A DNA stretch of 64,000 nt from Roseburia sp. 1XD42-69 (GCF_003612565.1 NZ_RAZG01000021.1:1-64000); one strand, 5' to 3'. Positions 27,601 through 37,066 are shown, numbered from the stretch's first letter. Numbers and translations are program-made. Notes: generated by a model not told the origin, from the letters alone.

Positions 27601-30600
27601 CTATCAGGATAATGAAGAGGCTGGAAAAGCGACGGTGGTTATTACCGGAAAGGGAAATTATACCGGAAGCAACAAGGCGGAATTTGTTATCTATAAAGAT
27701 TTGGATTCCACGAAGGATTATGCGGATACCATCGAGTTGGCAAACCCCATTCCCCAGCAATATTATACGGGATCTGCCATAGAGCTTAAGCCCGAGGATG
27801 TCAGCCTTCAGGATGTGCTTAAAGGCGGAGGGAAGAAAGCCATTGACAGTTCCGCTTACACACTGGGAAATTATAAAAACAATACGGCTGTGGGGGAAGC
27901 AACGGTAACTGTTACAGGAAAAACAGATGGGTACTATAGGGGAAGCCGGGAACTAACTTTCACCATCGCCACAAATTCCATCGCCAATGTGGATGTTACG
28001 CTGGACAATACGGAGTTTGACTTTACAGGTGAAAAGATTGAGCCAAATGTGACAGTCAGCTACAATGGCGCAACCCTTACGGAAGACGTAGATTATACTG
28101 TCAGGTACCAGAACAATATTAATGCCGGTTCCAAAGAGACCAGCGGGGAAGCCAAGGCGCCCCAGGTTATGATTTTCGCCAAACAAGGCGGTAATTTTGA
28201 CGGGGTCGGAGGAATAACAGGTAATATGAAGACTGTTTATTTCACGATTTATCCAAAACAGCTGAACAGGACAAATTATGAATACACTTACCCAAAGGAT
28301 CCAGATGCTATCCAGGGAAATAATGGTTCCTATGATTACAGTTCCGTATCTCTTAAGGATACAGACAGGAATAAGCAGCTTTCCAAAGGTACAGACTATA
28401 TGGTGGACTGCAAATTTGTAAGCGCAGGTGCAGGGCCGGATGATCCGGATAATGGTAAGCTTACATTTATCGGAAGAGGAAATTATGAAGGAGAGATATC
28501 CTTTGACGTACTCTTGGAAAAACAGGAGATTGTACAGTCTGACGTGACAGTTACTTTCTCTTCCGGGCAGACTTTTGTATACACAGGAAAGAGTGTGCTG
28601 GAGGATCCGGCATTTGACCTTGTGGTTCGAAAAACAGATACAGGAAAGCTTCTTGTGAGAGGTGTGGATTACAGGGTAATAGCGGCCGATGGTTACACAA
28701 ATGACCAGTTTACAAACTGTACTGGAGAGACGGTAAAATTCCAGATTCAATTTATCAGCAATGAATTTTCCGGGACTCTGGCGGAAGACCGATTTAATTT
28801 TAGTATTGCCAAGAAAAATATTGCGGATTCCGATGTGTCAGTTTCCATACCGAACCAGGCAGCCGGAGACGGTGCATTAGAGCCAAAAGTGACTATCACT
28901 TACAACGGTATGACACTCACCGGCGGAACAGATTATACTTACGAGGTATTTGATAATAAGCCGGCGGATATCGCTGCAGGGAAAAAACCATATGTGGTGA
29001 TTACGGCGAGTGCAGGAGATAATAAAAACTATAGAGGTACAAGAACAGAATATTTTGGAATAGGAAAGAGTATTGCTGCGGCAGAGGTGACACTTTCCAC
29101 ATCGGGATATGCGGTGGACAGCAATGGATACTATATTTATCAGGCGGATCCTATTACTCCGGATGCAGTTGTGAAACTGGAAGGTAAGACCCTGCGGCCC
29201 AATGTGGATTATACCCTCTCCTATGAAAATAATGTGGATATCAGTGATTTTTCAGATCCACAGAACCACAAAAATGCGAAGGCCATAGTTACAGGTGCCG
29301 GAGAGTACGGCGGACAAAAGATTGTAGACTTTGTGATTACAAATAAAGACGCAGCAAATTCTTTGGGAGGTTCTGTAGTGATTCCAAGGAGTGTGACAGC
29401 AGAGTTTACAGGCAGCCAGGTAGAGCCGGATTTGAAAATTGTATACAACAGGCCGGGAAAACAGCCCTATACCCTGATACCCGGAAAGGATTACATTATG
29501 GAACTTTCAGGGGACTTAATAGGCGTGGGGGATAATAAGGATGCCACTGTGGACTTCAGGGGGAACTTTATGTATTCTGTTCCCGGGGAGAAACCCAAGA
29601 TTTCCGTTACTATCGTGGCTAAATCCTTTAAGGATGCGGATGATGAGACGGATCCCGGAGATATTTATTTTGCTTGGAACGGTCAGCAGACCGAGTACAA
29701 TTATGAGGGGCAGCCCATTACACCGGGTTATACACTGGTGGATTTGAAGCGTAATCTGGACGGAAGTTATAAGAAAGACGGCGGTTCACAAAACATTTCA
29801 TCCTGTTATAAGTTAAAGTCACCAAAGGATGTGCAGGCAGGAGAAGCTGCTGATTATACTTTAGAATGGCGAAATAATGACAGGCCGGGAGAAGCACAGC
29901 TTGTCCTTACTGGTAATAAAAATTATAAAAGTACGGAGCGAATTATCAAAACCTTTAAGATTAAAGGAACCTTAAACTGGGCCACCATTGAGTTTGCAAA
30001 ACCGGATTTCCCCAATGATAACAACAGGTTAGATTGTTTCCAGTATACAGGAAAGAGAATTCAGCCGGAACTTAAGATTTATTTTGGAAATCATGCAAAT
30101 GAGCCTTTATTAGCAGGAAAAGGGCCCAATGACATTAAGGCGGATTACTGGTGCGAGTATCCCGAAGACTGTATTAATGTAGGCGAGGGAAAAACCATCA
30201 TTATCCATGGAATGAACGCCTATGCGGACAGCGGGGATTTTGAAATAGACTACAAGATTGTTCCCCGAGATATCAATGACGCTACGGTGGAGAATCTGGG
30301 ATCCTTTGCATACACCGGGGAGAATGTGAAACCGGTGCCAAAGCTTTACTATGGCGGTGTGCTGCTGAGGCCGGATTTGGATTATATCTGTACTTGGGAA
30401 GAAAACTGCAGCGCTATCAATGATGAGACAAAGCCATATTATGAGGTGAGAGTCACCGCAAATCCTGACGGAAACTTTACAGGTACATATCAGAATGAGA
30501 TTACTTATAAAGTAGGTAACAGTTTCTCAGAGGCAAATGGTATCAGCGTAGAATTGCGGAAGGACAGCTATAAGTATACGGGGGATACAATTATCCCGCA

Positions 30601-33600
30601 GATTGTAGTTAGAGACCAGAAGTATACGCAGCCTTTGGAAGAGGGCGTGGATTACAAGGTTGCCATTGATGAGGATAATCCGGAGTATATCAATGCTGGA
30701 AAGAAAACTTTCCGAATTTACGGTTTGGAGACAAATCATCCCTATGTGGGAGATATTACGAAAGAATTTACCATTACTCCAATTGATTTAAGTGCCGCAA
30801 ACGCAACGGAAATTGTGATGGATGAGGAAGGAATCTTAAAAGATACGGCGCAGTATAAGTATCAATATTTCGGCAGGGAACACCGGCCGGAGCCTTCCGT
30901 CAACTGGATGCGGGATAAAGACGGTATTATTTCAAAGATTCTCCTTTCCCAGGAGGACGGAGATTTTACCTACACCTACCAAAACAATATCAATGCGGGA
31001 ACAGCAACGATTACGGTGGGACCGGGGGATGTGAAGTCAGGAGGAAGCGAGCCGAACTTTACAGGCAGCAGAGATTTGAACTTTACCATTAATCCAATCC
31101 ATATTGATGAGGACAGTTCTCTTTTGAAGGTTTTAGATGAGAGAAACTGGATTTACACCTACACAGGAAAGGAAGTAATTCCTCAGGTGTCCATAGAATA
31201 TAACGGAACCGTATTGACATCAGGTGTGGACTATGAGGTTACCTCTGGATTTACCAATATTACGGAGGATGCGAAAGCGCTGATCCGTTTTAAAGGGAAC
31301 TATGAGGGCAGTGTGACAAGACCCTTTGTGATCCGCAGGAGATCTATTTTGAGCAGCGGTGTTGATATTACCTTGGAAAAGGGAAATCAATACAAGTATA
31401 CCGGGCAGTCTATTTTGCCCAAGGTTACGATTACCTGTGACGGAACTACTCTGGCCGCAGGCACAGATTATACCATTAATTATGGAGAAAACCATGATGT
31501 AGGTCTTGGAACCATTGATATACAAGGTATCAATAACTTTGAACAGGGAACGGAACTGACCTTTGACATTCTTCCTATCGACATTACTTCCGCCGATGTG
31601 GAGGTGCAGGTGGATTCCGGTGTCGTTACCGTTGCAAAGCCCAATGCTGAACCGGAGTTTACGGTTTACTGGATCAAGGAAGACGGCACAAAAACCAGGG
31701 TTTACGCCGAAGGCGAGGGAGACCCGGAAGGTTCCGTTAGGGAAATTGCCTATACCTACAGGTATTATAACAATACTGTGATAGGTGAAAAGGGACATTT
31801 AGAGCTTACAGGTAAGAATAACTTTACCGGTGTCAGGGATGTGGAATTTGACATCGGGGCAGACATCAATGACTATGTTCACAGTGTTGAATGGAAAGAC
31901 GGAGAACCTTCTTTAGAGTTTAACAATGCGGCTCAGAAACCCAAGGTTGCCGTTACATTAAATGAGAGCGGGATTCATTACGGCCTTACAGAAGGCAACG
32001 ATTATAAGGTTGTCTATGAGCCTGTATCTGACAACGGAGACGGTGAATGTATAAACGCAGGAGACTATAAAGCCTATGTGAAGGGAATCGGAAAGTACGC
32101 AGGGCGTATGGGAGATTTGCGCTACACCATCAGGCAGAGAGATCTTAGCAAGGTGAACTTTACAATTCCGGATAAGGCATTTACAGGCAGTGCATTAAAG
32201 CCTGACATTACCGCAAGAGATGAAGAAATTGACCTTGATTTGGAACTGGTGGTTCCGGTTGGAAATCAGCCCGTGGGAAAACCCAACGGATACTTGGCGA
32301 CGATACCGGAGAATCTGGTAAATGCAGGAAAGGTTTCTATTGAAATCTGGGCAGTGGAAGCAGGCAACTACACAGGCCGGCTGAAAAAAGACTTTGTTAT
32401 TACGCCGAAGGATGTTACAGATGTTACCGTGAAATTTGATCCTTCCGTTATTGAGGAACAGAAATTTACGGGAACAGCCATACGTCCCACCTTTACCATT
32501 ACGGATACGGCAAGAAATAATGCCGGATTTGCAGTGGCAGCCGGAACAGGGGATTATGTTTTGAAACCGGAAGACTGCACCATTACTTACACGGACAATA
32601 TCTATCCGGGAACGGCAAAGATTACCGTGGAGGGCAGAAACAATTACGGCGGAAAGCTTATCCGTGAATTTACTATAAGTGCAGATTTGTCTATGGCAGA
32701 AATTGCACCTATACCGGCGCAGCCTTACACCGGCCAGCCGGTGACCCCGCCTCTTACAGTGACCCTTGGAGGCCACAAGCTTGTGGAAGGCGTGGACTTC
32801 ATTGTAAATTACCAGAATAATGTGGACAGAGGTATTGCCACAGTAACGATTACTGCAGCTCCCTTAAGTAAGTATACAGGGGAGAAGACGGCGACCTTTG
32901 AAATCGGAAGAGATTTGGCAAACGCCCAGGTTCGGGCTATAGCAGATGCCTTTACTTATACCGGAAATCCCATTGTACCTCAGATTGCTGTGGTATATGG
33001 CAATGATATTTTAAGAGAGGGCGTGGATTATACGGTGGTATTTTCCAATAATGTAAATGTGGGAGCTGCCACTGTGACAGTAACAGCAATGGGTGCATAC
33101 ACTGGAAGGATTGAGCGTACCTTCGACATTGTGGCAAAGAATGTGACACGATGCAGTTTCAGTGAGGTGGAGACAAAGCTTTACAACAACCAGGCCACCA
33201 GCCAGAATTTGGTACTGACAGACGGCGGCAGGACATTGGTTGAGAACCAGGATTACGCCATTGCTTACGTGAACAATACGAATCCTGGAACCGCGACAAT
33301 TCAGGTTTCCGGTTTGGGAAATTACGGCGGAGTGAAAACAATCCGTTACAACATTGAAGTGAAGCCTATGACAAATACAAAGGCTTCTGCAACCAGCAAC
33401 AGTGTGAAACTTTCCTGGTCTGCAGTGGACAGTGCTCAGGGTTATGCCGTTTATAACGACAAAAACAGACTTGTGGGAACAACATCATCTACATCCTTTA
33501 CCCACAAGAAGCTCAGTTCTATGAAGAGCTACAGCTACAGGGTGCGCCCATATGTGGTATCTGACGGGGCTACCTATTTTGGTGATTTTGCCAATACCGT

Positions 33601-33901
33601 AAAAGTTACCACAACACCGCCCACGCCTTCTAAAGTAAAGGTAAAAGCGGGAAGCAGGCAGGCGAAAATCAGCTGGGCTAAGATAAAAGGCGTTACCGGA
33701 TATGAAGTTTACAGGAGCACCAAGAAATCCAGAGGTTACAAGAAAGTGACCACGATTAAGAAAGCAAATACTACAAGCTATACAAATAAGAAGCTTTCAA
33801 AGAACAAGAAGTACTATTTTAAAGTCAGAGCATACAAAACTGTTAATGGGAAAAAGCTTTACAGCAGTTATTCTTCTCCAAAGCAGGTAAAAGTGAAATA
33901 A
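24674..33901 (+). CDS. Giant secreted Ig-like repeat protein, 3075 residues
   Basis: A signal peptide (KRVLAWVLVCCMIGS, cleavage near residue 30) is followed by a first domain of about 180 residues, one Big_2-like domain (about 210-290, EVEWTSSDTSVASVNQNGQ), then roughly 30 diverged repeats of 75-110 residues up to about residue 2880. The repeat core is Y-TGK-x-I-x-P, then L-x-x-G-x-D-Y-x-V-x-Y-x-N-N, G-x-A-x-V-x-I-T-G, and a closing beta strand with F-x-I. Two fibronectin type III-like domains form the end (about 2885-3075), the last rich in Lys. No LPXTG-type signal, S-layer domain or membrane anchor is seen, so it is secreted or held by contacts. The likely role is as a long surface stalk or adhesin; this is inferred. 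A class B sortase follows 12 bases later. RBS GGAAGGAAAAGGGAG lies upstream. Confidence 0.88.
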   Translation: MYKDVVKRVLAWVLVCCMIGSTPDFSLWAASTGGGGHSYQLENGEFTEVIDTGAQTATITNTFVMDGNDVSGMHVQEVGLISFGVNNGEGGDHIHEADYTLTVSSGGKTATDSGKYRQSPSGWAEIPGTNLTGDTIQAGAGDEISVALTLKNAVWRDKNGGQISGKDNICFLAAKRNGEQGSSSSDAGNLGGKAACIRIKTQEAASQELPTGIRFAGDSPEAIKVGEQAGLQLVFTPSTAGQREVEWTSSDTSVASVNQNGQVSGAAVGRVTITATLKADPNISASHTLRVCKDMDSRDITVSSIANQPYTGLPARPKVEVSDGSTKLVEGTHFNSDYDNNTNAGTAKVVLTGVLANGYLGTKEVEFRIDPASLNGVTLEGLENVSYTLPTQDEIDDFQTSSGNASATGEDVLQAKILDDLKHKNIKIIYAPYTSQVNELVPEKDYTITGRKLNVAGASAYIEITGQGNYKDVKRISIPIKKSINDPDIKVTDASSLYNFHYRYTGKVIEPKIVVKDGTTTLVKDRDYTVDGYYNDETGTVTATADAGNKYVIIRGKGAYASDDGSGNPVKIAQKYDVSPVNVADSDVKITVPKQVSGFDAGNIKMEVTFDGKVLTKGTDYTVTINATLDPSVWDVVVQGQGNFAGTKTVQARAGIDIASMNIDFKHSAVETNGTPYLGGNEVKPEIVITDTAGTEVPKSEYILAYSNNKTVGTAKIKITGADEGSYGGMAELTFQITPVDVGSLTYDYEQSALFNVKMTNGVLDTSIKPSITGKYSGNSESGKFNYTLVKEKDYTVTYNNDDHAGTATITVTGNGNFTGTTDLEYTIEERDLSQPQQETGNVLEFGCETPVYAGKPLTVADLGAYVKHNDIVFSEASGTDAALQQFCQDNFKITMQGSGNQVMVFWDAKDGGNYTGGYYTTIEVMPCDISGSNVVIDPVSEVEYRKDAAATPEPVVKLASDPSIVLTKDTDYTLSYQDNEEAGKATVVITGKGNYTGSNKAEFVIYKDLDSTKDYADTIELANPIPQQYYTGSAIELKPEDVSLQDVLKGGGKKAIDSSAYTLGNYKNNTAVGEATVTVTGKTDGYYRGSRELTFTIATNSIANVDVTLDNTEFDFTGEKIEPNVTVSYNGATLTEDVDYTVRYQNNINAGSKETSGEAKAPQVMIFAKQGGNFDGVGGITGNMKTVYFTIYPKQLNRTNYEYTYPKDPDAIQGNNGSYDYSSVSLKDTDRNKQLSKGTDYMVDCKFVSAGAGPDDPDNGKLTFIGRGNYEGEISFDVLLEKQEIVQSDVTVTFSSGQTFVYTGKSVLEDPAFDLVVRKTDTGKLLVRGVDYRVIAADGYTNDQFTNCTGETVKFQIQFISNEFSGTLAEDRFNFSIAKKNIADSDVSVSIPNQAAGDGALEPKVTITYNGMTLTGGTDYTYEVFDNKPADIAAGKKPYVVITASAGDNKNYRGTRTEYFGIGKSIAAAEVTLSTSGYAVDSNGYYIYQADPITPDAVVKLEGKTLRPNVDYTLSYENNVDISDFSDPQNHKNAKAIVTGAGEYGGQKIVDFVITNKDAANSLGGSVVIPRSVTAEFTGSQVEPDLKIVYNRPGKQPYTLIPGKDYIMELSGDLIGVGDNKDATVDFRGNFMYSVPGEKPKISVTIVAKSFKDADDETDPGDIYFAWNGQQTEYNYEGQPITPGYTLVDLKRNLDGSYKKDGGSQNISSCYKLKSPKDVQAGEAADYTLEWRNNDRPGEAQLVLTGNKNYKSTERIIKTFKIKGTLNWATIEFAKPDFPNDNNRLDCFQYTGKRIQPELKIYFGNHANEPLLAGKGPNDIKADYWCEYPEDCINVGEGKTIIIHGMNAYADSGDFEIDYKIVPRDINDATVENLGSFAYTGENVKPVPKLYYGGVLLRPDLDYICTWEENCSAINDETKPYYEVRVTANPDGNFTGTYQNEITYKVGNSFSEANGISVELRKDSYKYTGDTIIPQIVVRDQKYTQPLEEGVDYKVAIDEDNPEYINAGKKTFRIYGLETNHPYVGDITKEFTITPIDLSAANATEIVMDEEGILKDTAQYKYQYFGREHRPEPSVNWMRDKDGIISKILLSQEDGDFTYTYQNNINAGTATITVGPGDVKSGGSEPNFTGSRDLNFTINPIHIDEDSSLLKVLDERNWIYTYTGKEVIPQVSIEYNGTVLTSGVDYEVTSGFTNITEDAKALIRFKGNYEGSVTRPFVIRRRSILSSGVDITLEKGNQYKYTGQSILPKVTITCDGTTLAAGTDYTINYGENHDVGLGTIDIQGINNFEQGTELTFDILPIDITSADVEVQVDSGVVTVAKPNAEPEFTVYWIKEDGTKTRVYAEGEGDPEGSVREIAYTYRYYNNTVIGEKGHLELTGKNNFTGVRDVEFDIGADINDYVHSVEWKDGEPSLEFNNAAQKPKVAVTLNESGIHYGLTEGNDYKVVYEPVSDNGDGECINAGDYKAYVKGIGKYAGRMGDLRYTIRQRDLSKVNFTIPDKAFTGSALKPDITARDEEIDLDLELVVPVGNQPVGKPNGYLATIPENLVNAGKVSIEIWAVEAGNYTGRLKKDFVITPKDVTDVTVKFDPSVIEEQKFTGTAIRPTFTITDTARNNAGFAVAAGTGDYVLKPEDCTITYTDNIYPGTAKITVEGRNNYGGKLIREFTISADLSMAEIAPIPAQPYTGQPVTPPLTVTLGGHKLVEGVDFIVNYQNNVDRGIATVTITAAPLSKYTGEKTATFEIGRDLANAQVRAIADAFTYTGNPIVPQIAVVYGNDILREGVDYTVVFSNNVNVGAATVTVTAMGAYTGRIERTFDIVAKNVTRCSFSEVETKLYNNQATSQNLVLTDGGRTLVENQDYAIAYVNNTNPGTATIQVSGLGNYGGVKTIRYNIEVKPMTNTKASATSNSVKLSWSAVDSAQGYAVYNDKNRLVGTTSSTSFTHKKLSSMKSYSYRVRPYVVSDGATYFGDFANTVKVTTTPPTPSKVKVKAGSRQAKISWAKIKGVTGYEVYRSTKKSRGYKKVTTIKKANTTSYTNKKLSKNKKYYFKVRAYKTVNGKKLYSSYSSPKQVKVK

Positions 33902-33913
33902 GGGATTGCCTTT

Positions 33914-35059
33914 ATGGAAAAGTACAAAATTGGCAGGCATGAATTTGATTCCAAGGAAGAATGGGAAAATGCCCTGAAAGATTTAAAAAAAATAAGAGAC
34001 CTTGTAGAACAGCTGGATATAGAGGATGCAGAGGACACTCTGGTCCTCTACCAGCTGCTCCGCAATGGAGATGTCACCTTTGACAGTGAACTGGGAGATG
34101 CCTTTTTTTGTGATATATCCGACAGAGTGGCAGATAATTCTATGGAATTAATCAAACAGGGTTCAAAGAAAAGTTTTTGGCCGAAGGTGAATGTTTCAAG
34201 TTTGATTCAGAGAGAAACCCCAGGCGGGCCGTTGGAAAAAGAGAGTATCTTTAAGCTGGCGGGAGTTGTCTGCGTGGTGCTTGCCCTGGTTTGCTTTGGC
34301 GTATACGGACTTTCCGTATTTGCTGAAAACAGGGCAACAAGAAAATTGGAAGAAGTGCAGAGTCTGAAAAAAGAAAACCAGGTTATGGGCTGGTTTATGG
34401 AGCGCATTGACCAGGAAGAACCAAGACAGAATTCCGCTCAGGGGGATGCGTCTAAGCTTCAGATGCAGGAGATAGATAAGCCTTTGGAAATTTTGCCGGA
34501 ATATAAAGAACTGCACAAAAAGTATCCGGATTTAATCGGATGGGTGAAAATAGAGGGAACTTCTATTGATTTGCCGGTCATGCAGACGGTAGACGATTTT
34601 TATCTCCACAATAATATAGACGGGGAGGAAGACATTAACGGGACATTGTTTTTGGATTCCCGGGATGATGTAAGCCACAGCATGAATCTGATTGTCTACG
34701 GACATAACATGAGAAGCGGTGCCATGTTTGGAAGCCTGAAACAGTATTTGGATGACGGTTTTGTGGCAAAGCATAAGCAGATACAATTTGACAGTATATA
34801 TGAAAAAGGGACTTATGAAGTATTGTATGTGTGTCTCACCAAAGTGGGATATCAGGATGAGCCGGAGTATAAATATTATAATTTTATACAGCCCAAGTCC
34901 CCGGAGGAATTTGATGCATACTTTGAGACAATCAGGGCGTGCGCTGTTTATGACAGTAAGCAGGAGGTGACAGAGGAAGACAAATTCCTCACATTATCTA
35001 CCTGTAACAGCTACATTGAAGACGGAAGACTCTTTGTTGTGGCGAAAAAGATACAATAG
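33914..35059 (+). CDS. srtB: Class B sortase with N-terminal cytoplasmic extension
   Basis: A 381-residue membrane-bound transpeptidase. Residues 1-110 are hydrophilic and should stay in the cytoplasm; a membrane helix follows (about 115-138, LAGVVCVVLALVCFGVYGL), then a coiled linker and the sortase barrel. Catalytic residues are visible: His in IVYGHNMRSG, Cys in LTLSTCNS, Arg in EDGRLFVVAKK. LDSRDD and the long helix before the Cys agree with class B. The extension, about 110 residues longer than usual SrtB, begins MEKYKIGRHEFDSKEEWENA and has no family I recognise. The gene sits 12 bases after the giant repeat protein and directly before a protein with a TPKTG signal, its likely substrate. 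Confidence 0.9.
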   Translation: MEKYKIGRHEFDSKEEWENALKDLKKIRDLVEQLDIEDAEDTLVLYQLLRNGDVTFDSELGDAFFCDISDRVADNSMELIKQGSKKSFWPKVNVSSLIQRETPGGPLEKESIFKLAGVVCVVLALVCFGVYGLSVFAENRATRKLEEVQSLKKENQVMGWFMERIDQEEPRQNSAQGDASKLQMQEIDKPLEILPEYKELHKKYPDLIGWVKIEGTSIDLPVMQTVDDFYLHNNIDGEEDINGTLFLDSRDDVSHSMNLIVYGHNMRSGAMFGSLKQYLDDGFVAKHKQIQFDSIYEKGTYEVLYVCLTKVGYQDEPEYKYYNFIQPKSPEEFDAYFETIRACAVYDSKQEVTEEDKFLTLSTCNSYIEDGRLFVVAKKIQ

Positions 35060-35091
35060 CCTGAAAACTATAATGCTTAAGGAGGGTGAAA

Positions 35092-36984
35092 ATGAAAAAA
35101 AGTCTAGCGGTACGTGCAAGTGCCATCGCAGCAGTGTTGACGCTGGCTTTGGCTATGGTTTTACCAAATCTGGTAAAAGCAGACGGAGACGAAAAGGGCG
35201 AACCAACAGTAGAAGTTGCGGAAGAGCAGCAAACTCCGGCGGAGCCGGAAGCACCAGTGGAGCCGGCACCTCCGGCAGAGCCGGAAGTTCCCGCAGAACC
35301 AGAGACACCAGCAGAGCCGGAACCCCCGGCAGAATCAGAGACACCGGCAGAGCCGGAAACCCCGGCAGAATCAGAGACACCGGCAGAGCCGGAAACCCCG
35401 GCGGAATCAGAAACCCCGGCGGAGTCAGAGACACCAGCAGAGCCGGAAGTTCCGGCGGAGTCTGAGACACCAGTAGACACAGAAACTCCAAATGTGCCGG
35501 ATAAATCTGACCAGGATGACACGGTAAAAGACAGTGAGACACCGGCAGAGGGAACACAGCCTGGAAACCCGGAAACACCTACACCTGAAGTTCCGGCAGA
35601 GAGTCAGCCTGCCCCGGAAACACCCCAGCCTGCTCCCGAAACACCGGCAGAAGGACAGCCCTCCACAGAGGCAGCCCAGGTTCCGGAGGACACGGAGTCT
35701 GTAGATTTGTCTGAAGTGGATGATTTGGGCCTGTTAGATCCTGTTTGGAATACAGTGGCAACAAAGACTGTCACACCCGTAGGAGATGCGGTGGATGTCT
35801 TTGAGGTAAATGACGGTGCAGATTCCTTTGTCATGGATGGAACAACGATTACAGGTTATACCGGACCAGGGGGATATGTATCGATTCCAGACGGTGTCAC
35901 ATCTATTTCAGATAACGCATTTTATGGAAATACCAGTGTAATCAGCATTACACTGCCAAATACGATTCAGAGTATTGGAAGTTCTGCTTTTAACGGGTGC
36001 AGTAATTTGGAATCTGTGACAATTCCTGCCAGTGTAACAGACATTGGAGTATCTGCTTTTGCAAATTGTACAGGTCTCTCCTCTGTCACCATAAACGGTG
36101 CGGTGGGAACCATTGCACAGGGACAGTTTTATAACTGTATTAGTCTGTCTCAGATAGATATTCCTGAAGGAATTACAAGTATCTATGCAGGGGCGTTTTC
36201 CGGGTGCAGCAATCTCTCAAGCGTTACACTTCCGGCATCCCTTGTAAGCCTGGATTTAAATGCCTTTGATTCAGATGTGAACTTAACCAATATTACTGTG
36301 GCGGACGGGAATCCCAATTATTCTTCCAGTGACGGATGTTTGTATTCCTCTGACGGTTCCCAGTTTATACTGTGTCCTGCAGGGAAGACAGCCACCACAA
36401 TTCCCAAGGGTGTGACAAGTATTGCGGCAGGAGCTTTTGCCGGCTGTAACTATATTACAAATGTGAAACTGCCTGACTCTGTCACAAGTATTGCGGCAGA
36501 TGCCTTTACAGGAAGCAATATCCAGGCAGTTACCATACCAAAAGGTGTTACTTCTATTGGAGTCCAGAGTAACTGGACGCCGGATATTGTATACGGATAT
36601 ACCGGTTCTCAGGCGGAAACCTGGGCAGATGAAAATAATTATATTTTTGAAGCTCTGGATCAGAAACAGCCTACGGAGGATCCGGGAGAGGATCCCACCG
36701 AAGATCCGGGAAATAATCCCACCGAAGATCCGGGAGAGAATCCCACCGAAGATCCGGGAGATGGCGGTGATAATAACAACGGTAACGGAAAAGCCTGGGG
36801 TAACGGAACCACTACAGTTTCTGGTACCGGAGCGCCTACCGTGACTGCAGCTGCTCCTCATATCAAGGACGCTACGCCAAAAACTGGTGTGGAAGATTAT
36901 GGAATTTATTTCCTTTTTGGAGCGATTCTCTTAGTGGGCGGGGCATGTTTCGCTTACAGTAAAAAATTACATTGTGAAAAATAA
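35092..36984 (+). CDS. BspA-type leucine-rich-repeat surface protein with TPKTG sorting signal
   Basis: About 630 residues. Signal peptide at 1-27; then a low-complexity stalk (about 45-205) of Pro-Glu-rich units such as ETPAEPETPAES; then, from about 265, six or more LRR_5/BspA repeats (SISDNAFYGNTSVISITLPN, SIGSSAFNGCSNLESVTIP), a second EDPTEDPGENP linker near 530-560, a Gly/Asn-rich stretch, and the end TPKTG, hydrophobic helix, positive tail. TPKTG resembles the (S/P)PXTG signals used by clostridial class B sortases, so this is probably anchored to peptidoglycan by the sortase directly upstream. BspA repeats often bind host matrix proteins. Start ATG 35092 follows GGAGGGTG; GTG 35086 is too close to it. 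A terminator follows. Confidence 0.88.
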   Translation: MKKSLAVRASAIAAVLTLALAMVLPNLVKADGDEKGEPTVEVAEEQQTPAEPEAPVEPAPPAEPEVPAEPETPAEPEPPAESETPAEPETPAESETPAEPETPAESETPAESETPAEPEVPAESETPVDTETPNVPDKSDQDDTVKDSETPAEGTQPGNPETPTPEVPAESQPAPETPQPAPETPAEGQPSTEAAQVPEDTESVDLSEVDDLGLLDPVWNTVATKTVTPVGDAVDVFEVNDGADSFVMDGTTITGYTGPGGYVSIPDGVTSISDNAFYGNTSVISITLPNTIQSIGSSAFNGCSNLESVTIPASVTDIGVSAFANCTGLSSVTINGAVGTIAQGQFYNCISLSQIDIPEGITSIYAGAFSGCSNLSSVTLPASLVSLDLNAFDSDVNLTNITVADGNPNYSSSDGCLYSSDGSQFILCPAGKTATTIPKGVTSIAAGAFAGCNYITNVKLPDSVTSIAADAFTGSNIQAVTIPKGVTSIGVQSNWTPDIVYGYTGSQAETWADENNYIFEALDQKQPTEDPGEDPTEDPGNNPTEDPGENPTEDPGDGGDNNNGNGKAWGNGTTTVSGTGAPTVTAAAPHIKDATPKTGVEDYGIYFLFGAILLVGGACFAYSKKLHCEK

Positions 36985-36995
36985 ATTGATGAAGA

Positions 36996-37024
36996 ACGGG
37001 TAAGCATTTCGCTTGCCCGTTTTT
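36996..37024 (+). terminator. Terminator of the sortase-substrate gene
   Basis: ACGGGTAAGC (36996-37005) pairs with GCTTGCCCGT (37011-37020) over ten bases (one G-U) with loop ATTTC, followed by TTTT. Its 3' arm contains the -35 box of the next promoter. Confidence 0.85.
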
Positions 37025-37041
37025 ATAATGCATGCTATAAT
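37013..37041 (+). promoter_or_regulatory. Sigma-A promoter overlapping the preceding terminator
   Basis: TTGCCC (37013-37018), 17-base spacer, TATAAT (37036-37041). The -35 box lies inside the terminator's 3' arm. It should drive the dCTP-deaminase-like gene starting at 37067. Confidence 0.7.
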
Positions 37042-37066
37042 AAGCGTATTGAAATGAGGGGATAAT

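Noticed and set aside
24674-33901. LPXTG-type anchor or S-layer domain in the giant protein
   Set aside because: It ends in a Lys-rich fibronectin-like domain without sorting motif or membrane helix.
34998-35522. Collagen-like or Gly/Ser-repeat protein on the minus strand
   Set aside because: It is the mirror frame of the Pro-Glu repeat stalk of the surface protein and has no RBS.
35216-35680. CRISPR-like or tandem DNA repeat array
   Set aside because: The repeats are short in-frame codons for Thr-Pro-Ala-Glu units, with no spacers.
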